A stretch of DNA of 56,023 nt. Source: Flavobacteriales bacterium (GTDB lineage: Bacteria; Bacteroidota; Bacteroidia; Flavobacteriales; Flavobacteriaceae). Every line of letters begins with the position of its first letter. The first letter of the stretch is position 1. Where the stretch lies: positions 1 through 56,023 of the forward strand of contig JAMONV010000005.1 in the NCBI GenBank assembly GCA_027066365.1, read 5' to 3'. A program made the translations under genes and the position numbers. The notes beneath the pieces are model-generated. The model had not been told where the DNA came from, did no database searches, and worked only from the letters and a program-made list of their open reading frames with translations. Below are positions 6,467 through 14,832 of the stretch, in pieces.

Positions 6467-6880
6467 ATGTGCCGGAAATTGAGCGCCATATTATTAATGT
6501 TGATATACGGGACGGAAATACTGGCTCCGGCCATGCCGTTTCTCGATTATTATTTGCGAAAGGATTATATCGAAAAAAATCTTTGTATCAATAGGGACAA
6601 ACCGGAAATGCATTGCCATGGAAAATGTCATTTGAAGAAGGAATTATACATGATTATGGAAGATCAATCGGACAAATCTGATCCCGCAAAAAAACAAGCC
6701 GTACCCCAAAGAATTAAAGAATACGTTATCCGAAGATATTCAACCGTTAGATTCGTTTATACGGTCGATCAAATCGATGAGTTGGAATTAAAACCTGTTG
6801 TTCCGGATGACTTAGGTAAGCTTTCGGAAGGATACAGGAATGCGATTTTTCACCCGCCGCCTTTTTCCGCTTTTGTTTGA
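6467..6880 (+). CDS. Cys/His-rich membrane-anchored protein (CHGKCH motif)
   Basis: This 137-residue protein has one hydrophobic N-terminal segment (about 5-28) followed by a soluble part. It carries the cluster C40...M48-H49-C50-H51-G-K-C54-H55, then LKKEL, and ends in HPPPFSAFV. Small Bacteroidota proteins with this C...CxGKC.LKK pattern occur next to TonB-dependent receptors and are thought to handle transition metals. The assignment is from pattern memory, not a search. The dense set of Cys, Met and His ligands suits copper. The gene lies between an upstream direct repeat and the CxxxM receptor, 109 bases downstream. Confidence 0.7.
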   Translation: MCRKLSAILLMLIYGTEILAPAMPFLDYYLRKDYIEKNLCINRDKPEMHCHGKCHLKKELYMIMEDQSDKSDPAKKQAVPQRIKEYVIRRYSTVRFVYTVDQIDELELKPVVPDDLGKLSEGYRNAIFHPPPFSAFV

Positions 6881-6888
6881 CATATAGT

Positions 6889-6958
6889 TTTCTCTTTGAA
6901 TTTGTTTGAAGAGAAATAAATGTTTCATGCCTATGATCCGTCAAATGCCGGCATGAAA
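6889..6958 (+). promoter_or_regulatory. Two hairpins in the leader of the TonB receptor gene
   Basis: TTTCTCTT (6889-6896) pairs with AAGAGAAA (6909-6916). TTTCATGCC (6923-6931) pairs perfectly with GGCATGAAA (6950-6958). Neither is followed by a T run, so they look like leader or mRNA-processing structures and not terminators. They end 31 bases before the receptor ATG. Confidence 0.45.
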
Positions 6959-6989
6959 AAGGATTGAATTAAACAAAAACGGAAGAATT

Positions 6990-9293
6990 ATGAAAAAAAT
7001 AGGAATGATTGCTCTGCTTATTTTCCTGCTGAACGGATGGGCGGTAAGAGCACAAAATAAAATCTTAATCGAAGGAAAAGTGGTGGATGCCGGAAGTTTA
7101 AAACCGGTTGCCAAGGCTTGGATTTATTCGACCGAAAGTCAAATACAAGCCGAAACCGGTAAAGACGGAACTTTCCGTATCTATGCCATACCCGGTGAAC
7201 TTTTAAACATTTATGCCGAGGGATATAAGCCGGTGTCGGTGAAGGCGGTCCGGAACCCGGTGATCAAATTGGAAGCCAATATTATTGCGCTCAATGAAGT
7301 GGTTGTTGAAGCGGATCCGCTTCGTGATCCTATTCATTCAACCGTCGTTTCCGATGCCGAAAAACGTGTGAGTCAGCCGCGTAATGCCGCCGATTTATTC
7401 AAGGATATTCCCGGCTTTACATTGCAAAAACGAAGCGCTACGAGTTTGGAACCTTCCTTGCGTTCGTTTAAGTATGACCAAATGAATATCAAATACGACG
7501 GAGGTTTCAAAATCGTCAATGCTTGTCCTAACCACATGGACCCGGTCACCGCTCATGTTATCCCCGAGGAAGTGGGGAAAATCGAGGTTATTAAAGGTCC
7601 GTTTAATGTGCGTTTCGGTCAAACTTTCGGCGCTGTGGTGAATATGATTACGCGTAAGCCGGCGCCCGACCGTTTCGGTTTACACCATACTTTGCAAACC
7701 GGTTATGAGACTAACGGTAATAATTTTGTCGGCCGTACCGAAATAATGTATGCCCGAAAGAAATACGATATAGCCTTTAATGGCGAATATCGCAATTTCG
7801 GTGATTATACGGACGGCAACGGGAATATTGTTCCTGCCGGTTTTCATGCAGTGGATTATTCGTTTAAATTGGGTTGTAATCCCAAGGATGACAGTCGCTT
7901 ATTGATTGACTGGAGGCAAAATTTTACGCGTGATGTGAAGCATGCCGGTCTGCCTATGGATTCGCCTAAGGATGATAGCTATTTAATCGGTGTGGATTAT
8001 CGCACGGAGAAATTGCCCGGCAAAATCAAAGCCTGGCAAGTGAAAGCCTATCATTCCTACGTGAATCATTTGATGACTAACGGTTACGGTATGCCGGATC
8101 CGAGGCCCAACTATCCCGCCATCGATGCACGCACGCCGGTATATTCCATGACGCATGGAGGCAAACTCGAAGTGGAATATCAACCGAAAAAGGATTGGCT
8201 TTTCTACGTAGGAACCGATGTGGACGCCGTAGCGCGCGACGGTATTAAAAAAGTGGTGATAAATAATAATCTCAATACCGGAGTGCCTCTGAATCTGCCT
8301 ATGGTAAAATACATGAAGGTTTGGCAAAACAGCCAAATCAATGATTTCGGTTTCTATTTGCAAATGTCGTGGAAACGTAATAAGGAACAAGTGATTACGG
8401 CCGGATTGCGTGCCGATTATGTTTGGGCTATTGCCAAAGATCCTGCACCGCAAATGCTTCAAATATACGGGCAAAAAGCCGCCGATGCGCAAACCGATTT
8501 GGTTTTCAGTGGAAATATCGGCTGGAAATATCATAAGGACGGACGGAATATTCAAGTGGCTTTCGGGCGTGGAACACGCACACCCAATATGGCCGAACGT
8601 TATATTTACCGTTTTATTATAGGTGAAGATTCAAGAGAATACATCGGTAATCCGTTCTTAAAACCGGAAGTGAACAATCAGGTTGAGATTTCTTATACCC
8701 GAAATTGGGAGCAAATTTCCTTGGGAACGGACCTGTATTATTCCTACTTCCAAGATTATATCGTGCCCGTATTGAATTCCGCTTTGACACCGTCCACGGG
8801 ATCATGCGGACGAGCTCCAACGGCACCCAAGCAGTTTATCAATGTGGATGCCTATCAATACGGCTTTGATATTTATGCGATTTTTCACCCGGTAAAAGAA
8901 TGGAAATTTAAGTTTGATTATTCCTACATTAAAGCGTATAATCTGAGCTTGAACGAACCGCTGGCGCAAGTCAATCCGCCGGTCGCTCATTTACAAGTGA
9001 AATACGAGCAGGACAAATATTGGATTGATTGGCGTGCCGAATGGATGGCTGCACAAAAAGATTTTGCGCCTAGCTTTGGTGAAACCGAAACGCCGGGACA
9101 TTTGACCTTGGATCTGCGTGCCGCTTATAAACCGGCTAAGCATTTGATTTTCGGTTTGGCGGTAACTAACCTAACCAATGCCGCCTACTATTATCATACC
9201 AATTTCCGGTACAGGAATGCGGTGGAAAACACCGGGAATTTCATTTATGAACCCGGAAGAAATTTCAGTTTTATGTTAACCTATAAATTCTAA
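6990..9293 (+). CDS. TonB-dependent receptor, OprC/NosA-like, probable copper import
   Basis: This 767-residue outer-membrane protein has a signal peptide (about 1-21), a carboxypeptidase-regulatory-like domain (about 24-96), a plug domain (about 110-225, with GKIEVIKGPFNVRFGQTFGAVVNMITRKP) and a 22-strand barrel ending in FMLTYKF. Within the plug it reads C179-P-N-H-M183-D-P. This matches the CxxxM copper site followed by Asp-Pro known from OprC and NosA of Pseudomonas. These receptors bind copper at the cell surface and import it with energy from TonB. Copper as ligand is thus a motif-based inference. Upstream lie two small Cys/His proteins. A lipoprotein follows after 27 bases and probably shares the transcript. 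Confidence 0.88.
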   Translation: MKKIGMIALLIFLLNGWAVRAQNKILIEGKVVDAGSLKPVAKAWIYSTESQIQAETGKDGTFRIYAIPGELLNIYAEGYKPVSVKAVRNPVIKLEANIIALNEVVVEADPLRDPIHSTVVSDAEKRVSQPRNAADLFKDIPGFTLQKRSATSLEPSLRSFKYDQMNIKYDGGFKIVNACPNHMDPVTAHVIPEEVGKIEVIKGPFNVRFGQTFGAVVNMITRKPAPDRFGLHHTLQTGYETNGNNFVGRTEIMYARKKYDIAFNGEYRNFGDYTDGNGNIVPAGFHAVDYSFKLGCNPKDDSRLLIDWRQNFTRDVKHAGLPMDSPKDDSYLIGVDYRTEKLPGKIKAWQVKAYHSYVNHLMTNGYGMPDPRPNYPAIDARTPVYSMTHGGKLEVEYQPKKDWLFYVGTDVDAVARDGIKKVVINNNLNTGVPLNLPMVKYMKVWQNSQINDFGFYLQMSWKRNKEQVITAGLRADYVWAIAKDPAPQMLQIYGQKAADAQTDLVFSGNIGWKYHKDGRNIQVAFGRGTRTPNMAERYIYRFIIGEDSREYIGNPFLKPEVNNQVEISYTRNWEQISLGTDLYYSYFQDYIVPVLNSALTPSTGSCGRAPTAPKQFINVDAYQYGFDIYAIFHPVKEWKFKFDYSYIKAYNLSLNEPLAQVNPPVAHLQVKYEQDKYWIDWRAEWMAAQKDFAPSFGETETPGHLTLDLRAAYKPAKHLIFGLAVTNLTNAAYYYHTNFRYRNAVENTGNFIYEPGRNFSFMLTYKF

Positions 9294-9320
9294 CTCAAAA
9301 CAAAAAAAAACAATTAAACC

Positions 9321-10052
9321 ATGAAAAAAATACTTTTAGCTTTGATTATGATAGGTCTTTTTCTTACGGGATGTGAGAAAAACGACGACAAGATTGTGAA
9401 CAAGCATGAAGATGCTTGGGGCGATGTAATCGTGAAAAAGATGAATATGATGGGACAAACCAAATACACCCTTATGATCTTTGCCGGGGGTGAAGGTATT
9501 GTTGCCGGTGGTAGTACCGTGACTACTCCCAATGGCGATGTATACAACTTCGAAACTTTTTGGGCGGGTGAAGGAATGCTCCGTTCCATGGAAGCGCCTG
9601 TTCAAAATACTTATCCCGCAACGGGTGAATATGTGTTTAGACTCAAATTCAATGACGGAGAAGAAGTAACGGTTAAAGATGTGGTTGAAAATCGTGATGT
9701 GGATGTACCCCGAATTACCATGGTTTACGATTCCATTAATCAAACCATTGATTTGAGCTGGCAACCGATTAATAATTGCGATTTAATTTGCATTAAAATG
9801 ACCGATTTGAATATGGCGGCTTCAAAACCTTACTATAAGGTGCCGCAATTACCCGCCAATACAACGCATCATACCATCCATATCGACGGTAGCAACGGTT
9901 GGTTACGACCCGTTTCCGAATTGCAAGACGGAACGGAGTATTGGGTGGTTGTTTCGGCAAAGACCGTGGAACAAGGAACCGAAGTTTCCGGAGCCAGCCA
10001 TGATTTTCAAACCAATGCATGCAATAAAGTGAAAGTGCGTTACGCGGAATAA
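9321..10052 (+). CDS. Lipoprotein of unknown function in metal locus
   Basis: This 243-residue protein has a lipoprotein signal with lipobox LTGC (Cys at about 17). The middle part is rich in Met and Gly. The C-terminal part from about 125 (VPRITMVYDSINQTIDLSWQP ... GTEYWVVVSAKTVEQGTEVSG) resembles a fibronectin type III or similar beta-sandwich fold. No family is recognised. Its position between two TonB receptors suggests a surface-exposed or periplasmic accessory lipoprotein, as seen for other nutrient-uptake loci of Bacteroidota. A long inverted repeat begins directly after its stop codon. Confidence 0.75.
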   Translation: MKKILLALIMIGLFLTGCEKNDDKIVNKHEDAWGDVIVKKMNMMGQTKYTLMIFAGGEGIVAGGSTVTTPNGDVYNFETFWAGEGMLRSMEAPVQNTYPATGEYVFRLKFNDGEEVTVKDVVENRDVDVPRITMVYDSINQTIDLSWQPINNCDLICIKMTDLNMAASKPYYKVPQLPANTTHHTIHIDGSNGWLRPVSELQDGTEYWVVVSAKTVEQGTEVSGASHDFQTNACNKVKVRYAE

Positions 10053-10164
10053 GTATTCAATAAAAACAGCAATACCGGAACCACCGTAAAACCATGAGAC
10101 TTGGGGAAGTTGAGTGGATTTAAACCGGTCCGGTATTGCTTTGAATACCACTACAATTCAGTGG
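10053..10164 (+). promoter_or_regulatory. Long-range inverted repeat and second hairpin between receptor genes
   Basis: GTATTCAA (10053-10060) and AGCAATACCGG (10068-10078) pair perfectly with CCGGTATTGCT (10130-10140) and TTGAATAC (10141-10148). This gives 19 base pairs with one 7-base bulge and a 51-base loop. CCACT (10148-10152) then pairs with AGTGG (10160-10164). This structure fills almost the whole gap. It could set the 3' end of the upstream message or control the downstream receptor gene. Confidence 0.6.
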
Positions 10165-10183
10165 CATTTTAATTTTCAAAATT

Positions 10184-12457
10184 ATGAAAAAAATCTTACT
10201 AATACCATTGCTTCTTTTGGTAAGCCTTCCTGTCTTCGGACAGATTCAAATATTTCAATCTACCGTTTCCGATGCCGAAACGGGGGAAGCTTTAGCCGGT
10301 GTTAATATTTATGATCAATCGACCGGCGCAGGAACGATTACCGATATCAACGGTAAATTCGGTTTAAAAGCCGAACCCTCTGATCAAATCGTTATTCATT
10401 TCTTGGGATATGAAGATCAAAAATACAAAGCTTCGGAATTACCAGGAAATATAAAGCTGAAACCCAAGACCGACCAATTGCAACAAGTAGTTATAACGGC
10501 AAGCAAAGAACGCCAACAAAGAACGCAGGTGCCGGTGGCTATTACACAAATTTCTCCCGTGGAATTGGAACAAACCAATCCTATTAACCTTGAAGAAATA
10601 ATCAATAAAGTGCCCGGCGTAATGATGGTGGATTTGGGTAACGAACAACATTCCATGGCTATTCGTCAGCCGATAAGCTATAAGAGTGTTTATCTCTATT
10701 TGGAAGACGGCTTGCCTATTCGCGCCACGGGTGTTTTTAACCATAATGCGCTGATAGAAATCAACCGTGCCGCTCTTAAGTCCGTGGAAGTTATCCGGGG
10801 GCCTTATTCCGCACTATACGGTAGCGATGCCATTGGCGGCGCGATAAACTTTATTACCAAAGATCCCACCGCTTTGCCTCTTTATAAATTTTACGGAGCA
10901 ACCAACAACTTGGGATATAGTAAAGCCGGTGTGCTGGCTTCCAACACTTTCGGCAATACGGGAATGCTCGGCATATTGGAATATTCCGGCAGGAAAAACG
11001 GTTATCGCGAACATTCCGATTATGACAAGGCCTCGTTTTTCTTCAAAATGAAAAATAAAATCGGTGACAAAGCCTACCTAAAAACCTCGATTAACTTTAT
11101 TGATTATAAAACCGATATGACCGGCGGATTGGACAGCTTGCATTTCTACACAAAGGATTATGTGTCGCAGTATACGTTCACTTACCGTAAAGTGAAAGCA
11201 TTGCGTTATTATACCCAGCTCGATTACCGATTGAACGAACATAACCGGATGAAAGCAATGGTTTTCGGAAGATATAACGACGTAGCCCAAAATCCTCATT
11301 ATCGTATCAAAGATATCAGAGGTACATCCGATAGGGCAAAAGGCGAAATCAACGACAATAAGTTTTGGAGTTTGGGAACCGTAATTCAGGACCAATATAC
11401 CGATGGAAACCTGAAATTGATCATGGGTTTGAGCCTGGATTATAGCCCCAATTCCTATGAATCCTATTTTATCGAAGTGCATAAAACCGATGACGGTATT
11501 TATGACGCTTATGTGGCTACCGATTCGCTTTTGAGTTGGTATGATGTGAATCTTTTGAATGTGGGGTACTATACAAGTGTCGCATATAAATTTTCGGATT
11601 ATTTCAAATTATTGGGTGCTTTTCGTTATGATAATATCAATTATGACTTTAAGAATTACTTGGATGCAAGTGCTTATTCCGGTGCGCTCGATTCCAAAAA
11701 TTCCTTCAATGCTTTTACTCCGCGTGTAGGTTTTATCGTTAAGGTGGCGCCCGAATTGAGATTTTATGCCAATTATAGTAAAGGCTTTCGTCCGCCCGAA
11801 GTGGGAGAATTGTATCGCGGTGTGAAGGTGCCTGTTTTGGAACCTGTTTATTACGATAATTACGAAGGCGGAACTTGGATTAGTTTATTCGACAATCATT
11901 TGAATTTGGATTGGGCTTATTATTATTTGAAAGCCGAAAATGAGATTATTTCCGTTCGTTTGCCCGACGGATCGCGCGAAAATCAAAATGCCGCCGAAAC
12001 CGGGCACAAAGGTTTGGAATTTAGCATTCAATACCTTCTTAGCCCCGAGTGGTCGGTTCGATTGAACGGCGCCAAAAGTCAACACAAATTCTTGGTTTAT
12101 AAGCCCAAGCAAAACCAAGATTATTCGGGAAATATCATGCCGGGAGCACCCGAATGGGTTATGAACGGAGAGCTTAAATATCAACCGTCATTCTGGAAGG
12201 ACAGCTATTTTATTATCGAATGGTTTCGTGTATCGCCTTATTATATGGATTTAGACAACACGATGAAGTATAACGGATATCATATTTTTAATTTAAGAAC
12301 GGGCAAAAAATTCGGTAATTTCAAACTGTGGTTCAATGTGTTGAACCTAACGGATAAATTGTATGCAACATCGGCTTCGTATAGTTGGGGACGGCAAAGT
12401 TTTCGTCCTGGCGAAAAACGTTCCTTTAATGTGGGAATGACATATATCATTAAATAA
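10184..12457 (+). CDS. TonB-dependent receptor with carboxypeptidase-like domain
   Basis: This 757-residue outer-membrane receptor has a signal peptide (1-19), a carboxypeptidase-regulatory-like domain (about 22-100) and a plug (about 110-220, with SVEVIRGPYSALYGSDAIGGAINFITKDP, a BtuB/FepA-type signature). The barrel contains a segment FRPPEVGELYRG and a C terminus NVGMTYIIK. The substrate cannot be read from the sequence. Its place downstream of the CxxxM receptor suggests a related metal or metal chelate. It lacks a SusD-type partner, so it is not a polysaccharide system. It is flanked by strong inverted repeats on both sides. Confidence 0.88.
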   Translation: MKKILLIPLLLLVSLPVFGQIQIFQSTVSDAETGEALAGVNIYDQSTGAGTITDINGKFGLKAEPSDQIVIHFLGYEDQKYKASELPGNIKLKPKTDQLQQVVITASKERQQRTQVPVAITQISPVELEQTNPINLEEIINKVPGVMMVDLGNEQHSMAIRQPISYKSVYLYLEDGLPIRATGVFNHNALIEINRAALKSVEVIRGPYSALYGSDAIGGAINFITKDPTALPLYKFYGATNNLGYSKAGVLASNTFGNTGMLGILEYSGRKNGYREHSDYDKASFFFKMKNKIGDKAYLKTSINFIDYKTDMTGGLDSLHFYTKDYVSQYTFTYRKVKALRYYTQLDYRLNEHNRMKAMVFGRYNDVAQNPHYRIKDIRGTSDRAKGEINDNKFWSLGTVIQDQYTDGNLKLIMGLSLDYSPNSYESYFIEVHKTDDGIYDAYVATDSLLSWYDVNLLNVGYYTSVAYKFSDYFKLLGAFRYDNINYDFKNYLDASAYSGALDSKNSFNAFTPRVGFIVKVAPELRFYANYSKGFRPPEVGELYRGVKVPVLEPVYYDNYEGGTWISLFDNHLNLDWAYYYLKAENEIISVRLPDGSRENQNAAETGHKGLEFSIQYLLSPEWSVRLNGAKSQHKFLVYKPKQNQDYSGNIMPGAPEWVMNGELKYQPSFWKDSYFIIEWFRVSPYYMDLDNTMKYNGYHIFNLRTGKKFGNFKLWFNVLNLTDKLYATSASYSWGRQSFRPGEKRSFNVGMTYIIK

Positions 12458-12472
12458 ATCGATTCGTTATGG

Positions 12473-12582
12473 GGCCCTTTACCCGGAATTCGAGGGTTGT
12501 TTGGTTTGTTTTATACTATACTTCGGTAATTTAAAACAAGGCGTTCTCATCTCAGTATATATTTCCGGGAAGGGCCTTTTTT
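12473..12582 (+). terminator. Long-range terminator-like structure before the BNR lipoprotein gene
   Basis: GGCCCTTTACCCGG (12473-12486) pairs with CCGGGAAGGGCC (12565-12576), interrupted by two unpaired bases, with a 78-base loop. Six T (12577-12582) follow directly. The T run ends two bases before the first possible ATG of the next gene (12585). The arrangement looks like an attenuator or a terminator for the receptor operon. Confidence 0.5.
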
Positions 12583-12584
12583 AA

Positions 12585-13910
12585 ATGAATGAAATCATGC
12601 GAAAGTTCAATTTGCTCATTTGGTGTTTAATTTCGATATTACCAGCCGGATGTCGGTATGCGAATAAACCGAAAGGAAAAATAAAAAATCAAAAAATCAC
12701 GCCCATTCAAGCTTTGACTTTACCCGGGGTGAATTCCGAAGGCCCGTATTTGTTTGCCGGAAAGGGAATTCTAATGATTAATTGGACCGAATGGTACCAA
12801 AATAAATCGAAGAATATTTTAAAAATGGCCTTATTTAACCCGCAGACGGGAAAATTCGGTGAGGCAAGAATAATAAAGCCTTCCAAAGGTTTACAAATGC
12901 ATGCCGAAAGCATGGCCAAGGTGGGAATGACCGCCAAGGGAATTTTGTATGCGATTTACAGGAAAAAATCACCTGACGATCATTCGAGATTCGGTGGAAA
13001 ATTGTATTATACTATTTCCAAGGACACCGGTAAAACGTGGAGCGACGAGCTTTTATTGGTGGAAGATTCTGCCGCCACGAGCTTGAGCTTCTTTGATTTG
13101 GATTTGTTGCCCGACGGCGAGCTGGGAATAATTTGGTTGGACAACCGCAAACCTATTGATTCCCTGCATAAAGGAAAAACGCTTTTTTTTGCCAAAACCG
13201 ATGGCGATAAAGGTTTTACGGGTTTCAAACCTATTGCGGGATCTACTTGCGAATGCTGCCGCACGGATATTTATACCGATAGCAAAGGACGAATTCATGT
13301 GGCGTATCGTAATATAATCGAACCGGACGAACCCGGATTTGACGGAAAAGCTGACATGGAAATACGGGATATGTTTTATTTATTTTCGGCAGACACGGGA
13401 AAAACCTTCACCAAACCTGTCCGGATAGGATATGATAATTGGCATGTAGCGGGTTGCCCGCATACGGGCCCTTCCTTGGCTTATAACGGAAAAGTTCTGG
13501 CGGCCGTTTGGTTTACCGGCAAACCGCATGCCGAAGGATTGTATTTTGCTGTCAAAGAAGATACTATGAAGGGTTTTTATCCGAAGGTTTCGATCGCTAC
13601 CGAAGGGCGTCACCCCCAAATGATTGCACAAGGTAAGCGTTTCTTTGCCGTTTATGAAGAATATTACGAAAAAAACGGAAAGGGTTTTTATAAAATCGTC
13701 TTGAATGAACCGGATGGTTTTAATTTCGTCGATAAAAGATTTGCCGGCAACATAACCGGTAAAATGCCGGGGAAAACCACGGAAATCAGTATGCCCGAAA
13801 CCCGGAATAATCATCCGGCTATAGCTTTAACGCCGCATAATAAAAAACTGGTGGCATGGGTCAATACGGATACGAGAAACCCAAAGATTATGTATCGATT
13901 GTGTTATTAA
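12585..13910 (+). CDS. BNR/sialidase-fold lipoprotein with CxCC motif
   Basis: This 441-residue protein has a lipoprotein signal (lipobox PAGC, Cys at about 23). The repeated blades carry Asp-box-like motifs (SKDTGKTWS about 146-154, SADTGKTF about 267-274), so the fold is a sialidase-like beta-propeller. It has Cys clusters C222-E-C224-C225 and, about 65 residues on, AGC291-P-H293-T-G. These are unusual for a true sialidase and look like a metal site. The catalytic Arg triad and Tyr/Glu pair of sialidases cannot be confirmed by eye. ATG 12597 (MRKFNLL) gives an equally good signal and lies further from the terminator-like T run. The gene probably belongs to the same copper-related function as its neighbours. 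Confidence 0.75.
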   Translation: MNEIMRKFNLLIWCLISILPAGCRYANKPKGKIKNQKITPIQALTLPGVNSEGPYLFAGKGILMINWTEWYQNKSKNILKMALFNPQTGKFGEARIIKPSKGLQMHAESMAKVGMTAKGILYAIYRKKSPDDHSRFGGKLYYTISKDTGKTWSDELLLVEDSAATSLSFFDLDLLPDGELGIIWLDNRKPIDSLHKGKTLFFAKTDGDKGFTGFKPIAGSTCECCRTDIYTDSKGRIHVAYRNIIEPDEPGFDGKADMEIRDMFYLFSADTGKTFTKPVRIGYDNWHVAGCPHTGPSLAYNGKVLAAVWFTGKPHAEGLYFAVKEDTMKGFYPKVSIATEGRHPQMIAQGKRFFAVYEEYYEKNGKGFYKIVLNEPDGFNFVDKRFAGNITGKMPGKTTEISMPETRNNHPAIALTPHNKKLVAWVNTDTRNPKIMYRLCY

Positions 13911-13969
13911 TAATGATTTGGCATGAATATTGATAGTAAATAATCATGTTAACTTAAAAATAATAAAAA

Positions 13970-14581
13970 ATGAAAAAATTAAGTGTGTTATTTGTAGAGG
14001 TTTTAGTGCTTATAGCTGGCTTGACCGGATGTAGCCGAAACAACCGTCCCGCAGGAGGAGAATTAACCGAAGAAGAAAAAAACGATTTACTTTTTCTGCG
14101 TGAAGAAGAAAAACTGGCGCGGGATGTTTATTTGTATGCTTATGACAAATATGCTTTGCAGGAATTCGCTAATATTTCTTCGAGCGAACAGCGTCACATG
14201 GATGCGGTAAAGGTATTGCTCGATAAATACGGATTGGAGGATCCGGCTAAGCCCAATCGAGGAGAATTTAGCGACTCCACGCTTCAACAATTGTATGATA
14301 ATTTGACGGCTTTGGTGGATAGTTCTCAAATCGATGCGTTGCGTGTGGGTGCTACCATAGAAGATTTGGATATTAACGATATTCGTGAAATGAAAGAACG
14401 AACCGGAAAAAGCGACATATTGAACGTTTATAATCGTTTGGAATGCGGTTCGAGAAATCACATGCGTGCTTATTATTCCGCATTGGAAGCATTGGGCGTA
14501 ATCTATGTTGCGCAATATATTTCGCAGGACGAGTTGGATGTCATTATCGGTAGCACCAACGAACGCTGCGGACGGCAATAG
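13970..14581 (+). CDS. DUF2202 ferritin-like lipoprotein
   Basis: This 203-residue protein has a lipoprotein signal (lipobox LTGC). The DUF2202 domain (about 38-200) reads LREEEKLARDVYLYAY, then SSEQRHMDAV, then LECGSRNHMRAYYSALEALG. Its Glu and ExxH-type residues are placed as in a four-helix ferritin-like bundle. DUF2202 proteins are predicted metal-binding or oxidase-like, and no reaction is established. This is the last gene of the predicted metal locus, 59 bases after the BNR protein, and a hairpin terminator follows. Confidence 0.88.
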   Translation: MKKLSVLFVEVLVLIAGLTGCSRNNRPAGGELTEEEKNDLLFLREEEKLARDVYLYAYDKYALQEFANISSSEQRHMDAVKVLLDKYGLEDPAKPNRGEFSDSTLQQLYDNLTALVDSSQIDALRVGATIEDLDINDIREMKERTGKSDILNVYNRLECGSRNHMRAYYSALEALGVIYVAQYISQDELDVIIGSTNERCGRQ

Positions 14582-14615
14582 GCTTGTGTCGTATATTTAG
14601 GGTGTTTTCCTCGTA

Positions 14616-14646
14616 AAACCGCTTCCGTTTGGAGGCGGTTTCTTGA
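14616..14646 (+). terminator. Terminator after the DUF2202 gene
   Basis: AAACCGCTTCC (14616-14626) pairs with GGAGGCGGTTT (14631-14641), 11 pairs with one G-T and a 4-base loop, followed by a short T-rich tail. It closes the metal locus. Confidence 0.7.
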
Positions 14647-14726
14647 TGTTTGGCAGGGAAAAAAATAGTGTATTACTATAGTTTGCTAAAGTAAGCCTTA
14701 AAAATTACTTAGCACTGGCACAAATA

Positions 14727-14755
14727 AAAAACCTTCCGTCAGCAGGAAGGTTTTT
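14727..14755 (-). terminator. Terminator after tRNA-Thr
   Basis: An 11-bp perfect inverted repeat (AAAAACCTTCC 14727-14737 with GGAAGGTTTTT 14745-14755) has a 7-base loop. On the minus strand it follows tRNA-Thr by 4 bases and ends in T residues. It could act in both directions. Confidence 0.8.
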
Positions 14756-14759
14756 GCAG

Positions 14760-14832
14760 AGCCACTCACGGGACTCGAACCCGCGACCTGCGCATTACGA
14801 ATGCGCTGCTCTACCGGCTGAGCTAAAGTGGC
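14760..14832 (-). tRNA. tRNA-Thr (CGT)
   Basis: On the minus strand the acceptor stem is GCCACTT/GAGTGGC (one T-G pair) and positions 8-9 are TA. The D arm begins GCTCAG, the anticodon stem GCGCA/TGCGC encloses TTCGTAA with anticodon CGT, the T arm is GCGGG-TTCGAGT-CCCGT, and the discriminator is T. CCA is not encoded. The first base (14832) directly follows the stop codon of the gene at 14833-15105, and no separate promoter is visible. Confidence 0.95.
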
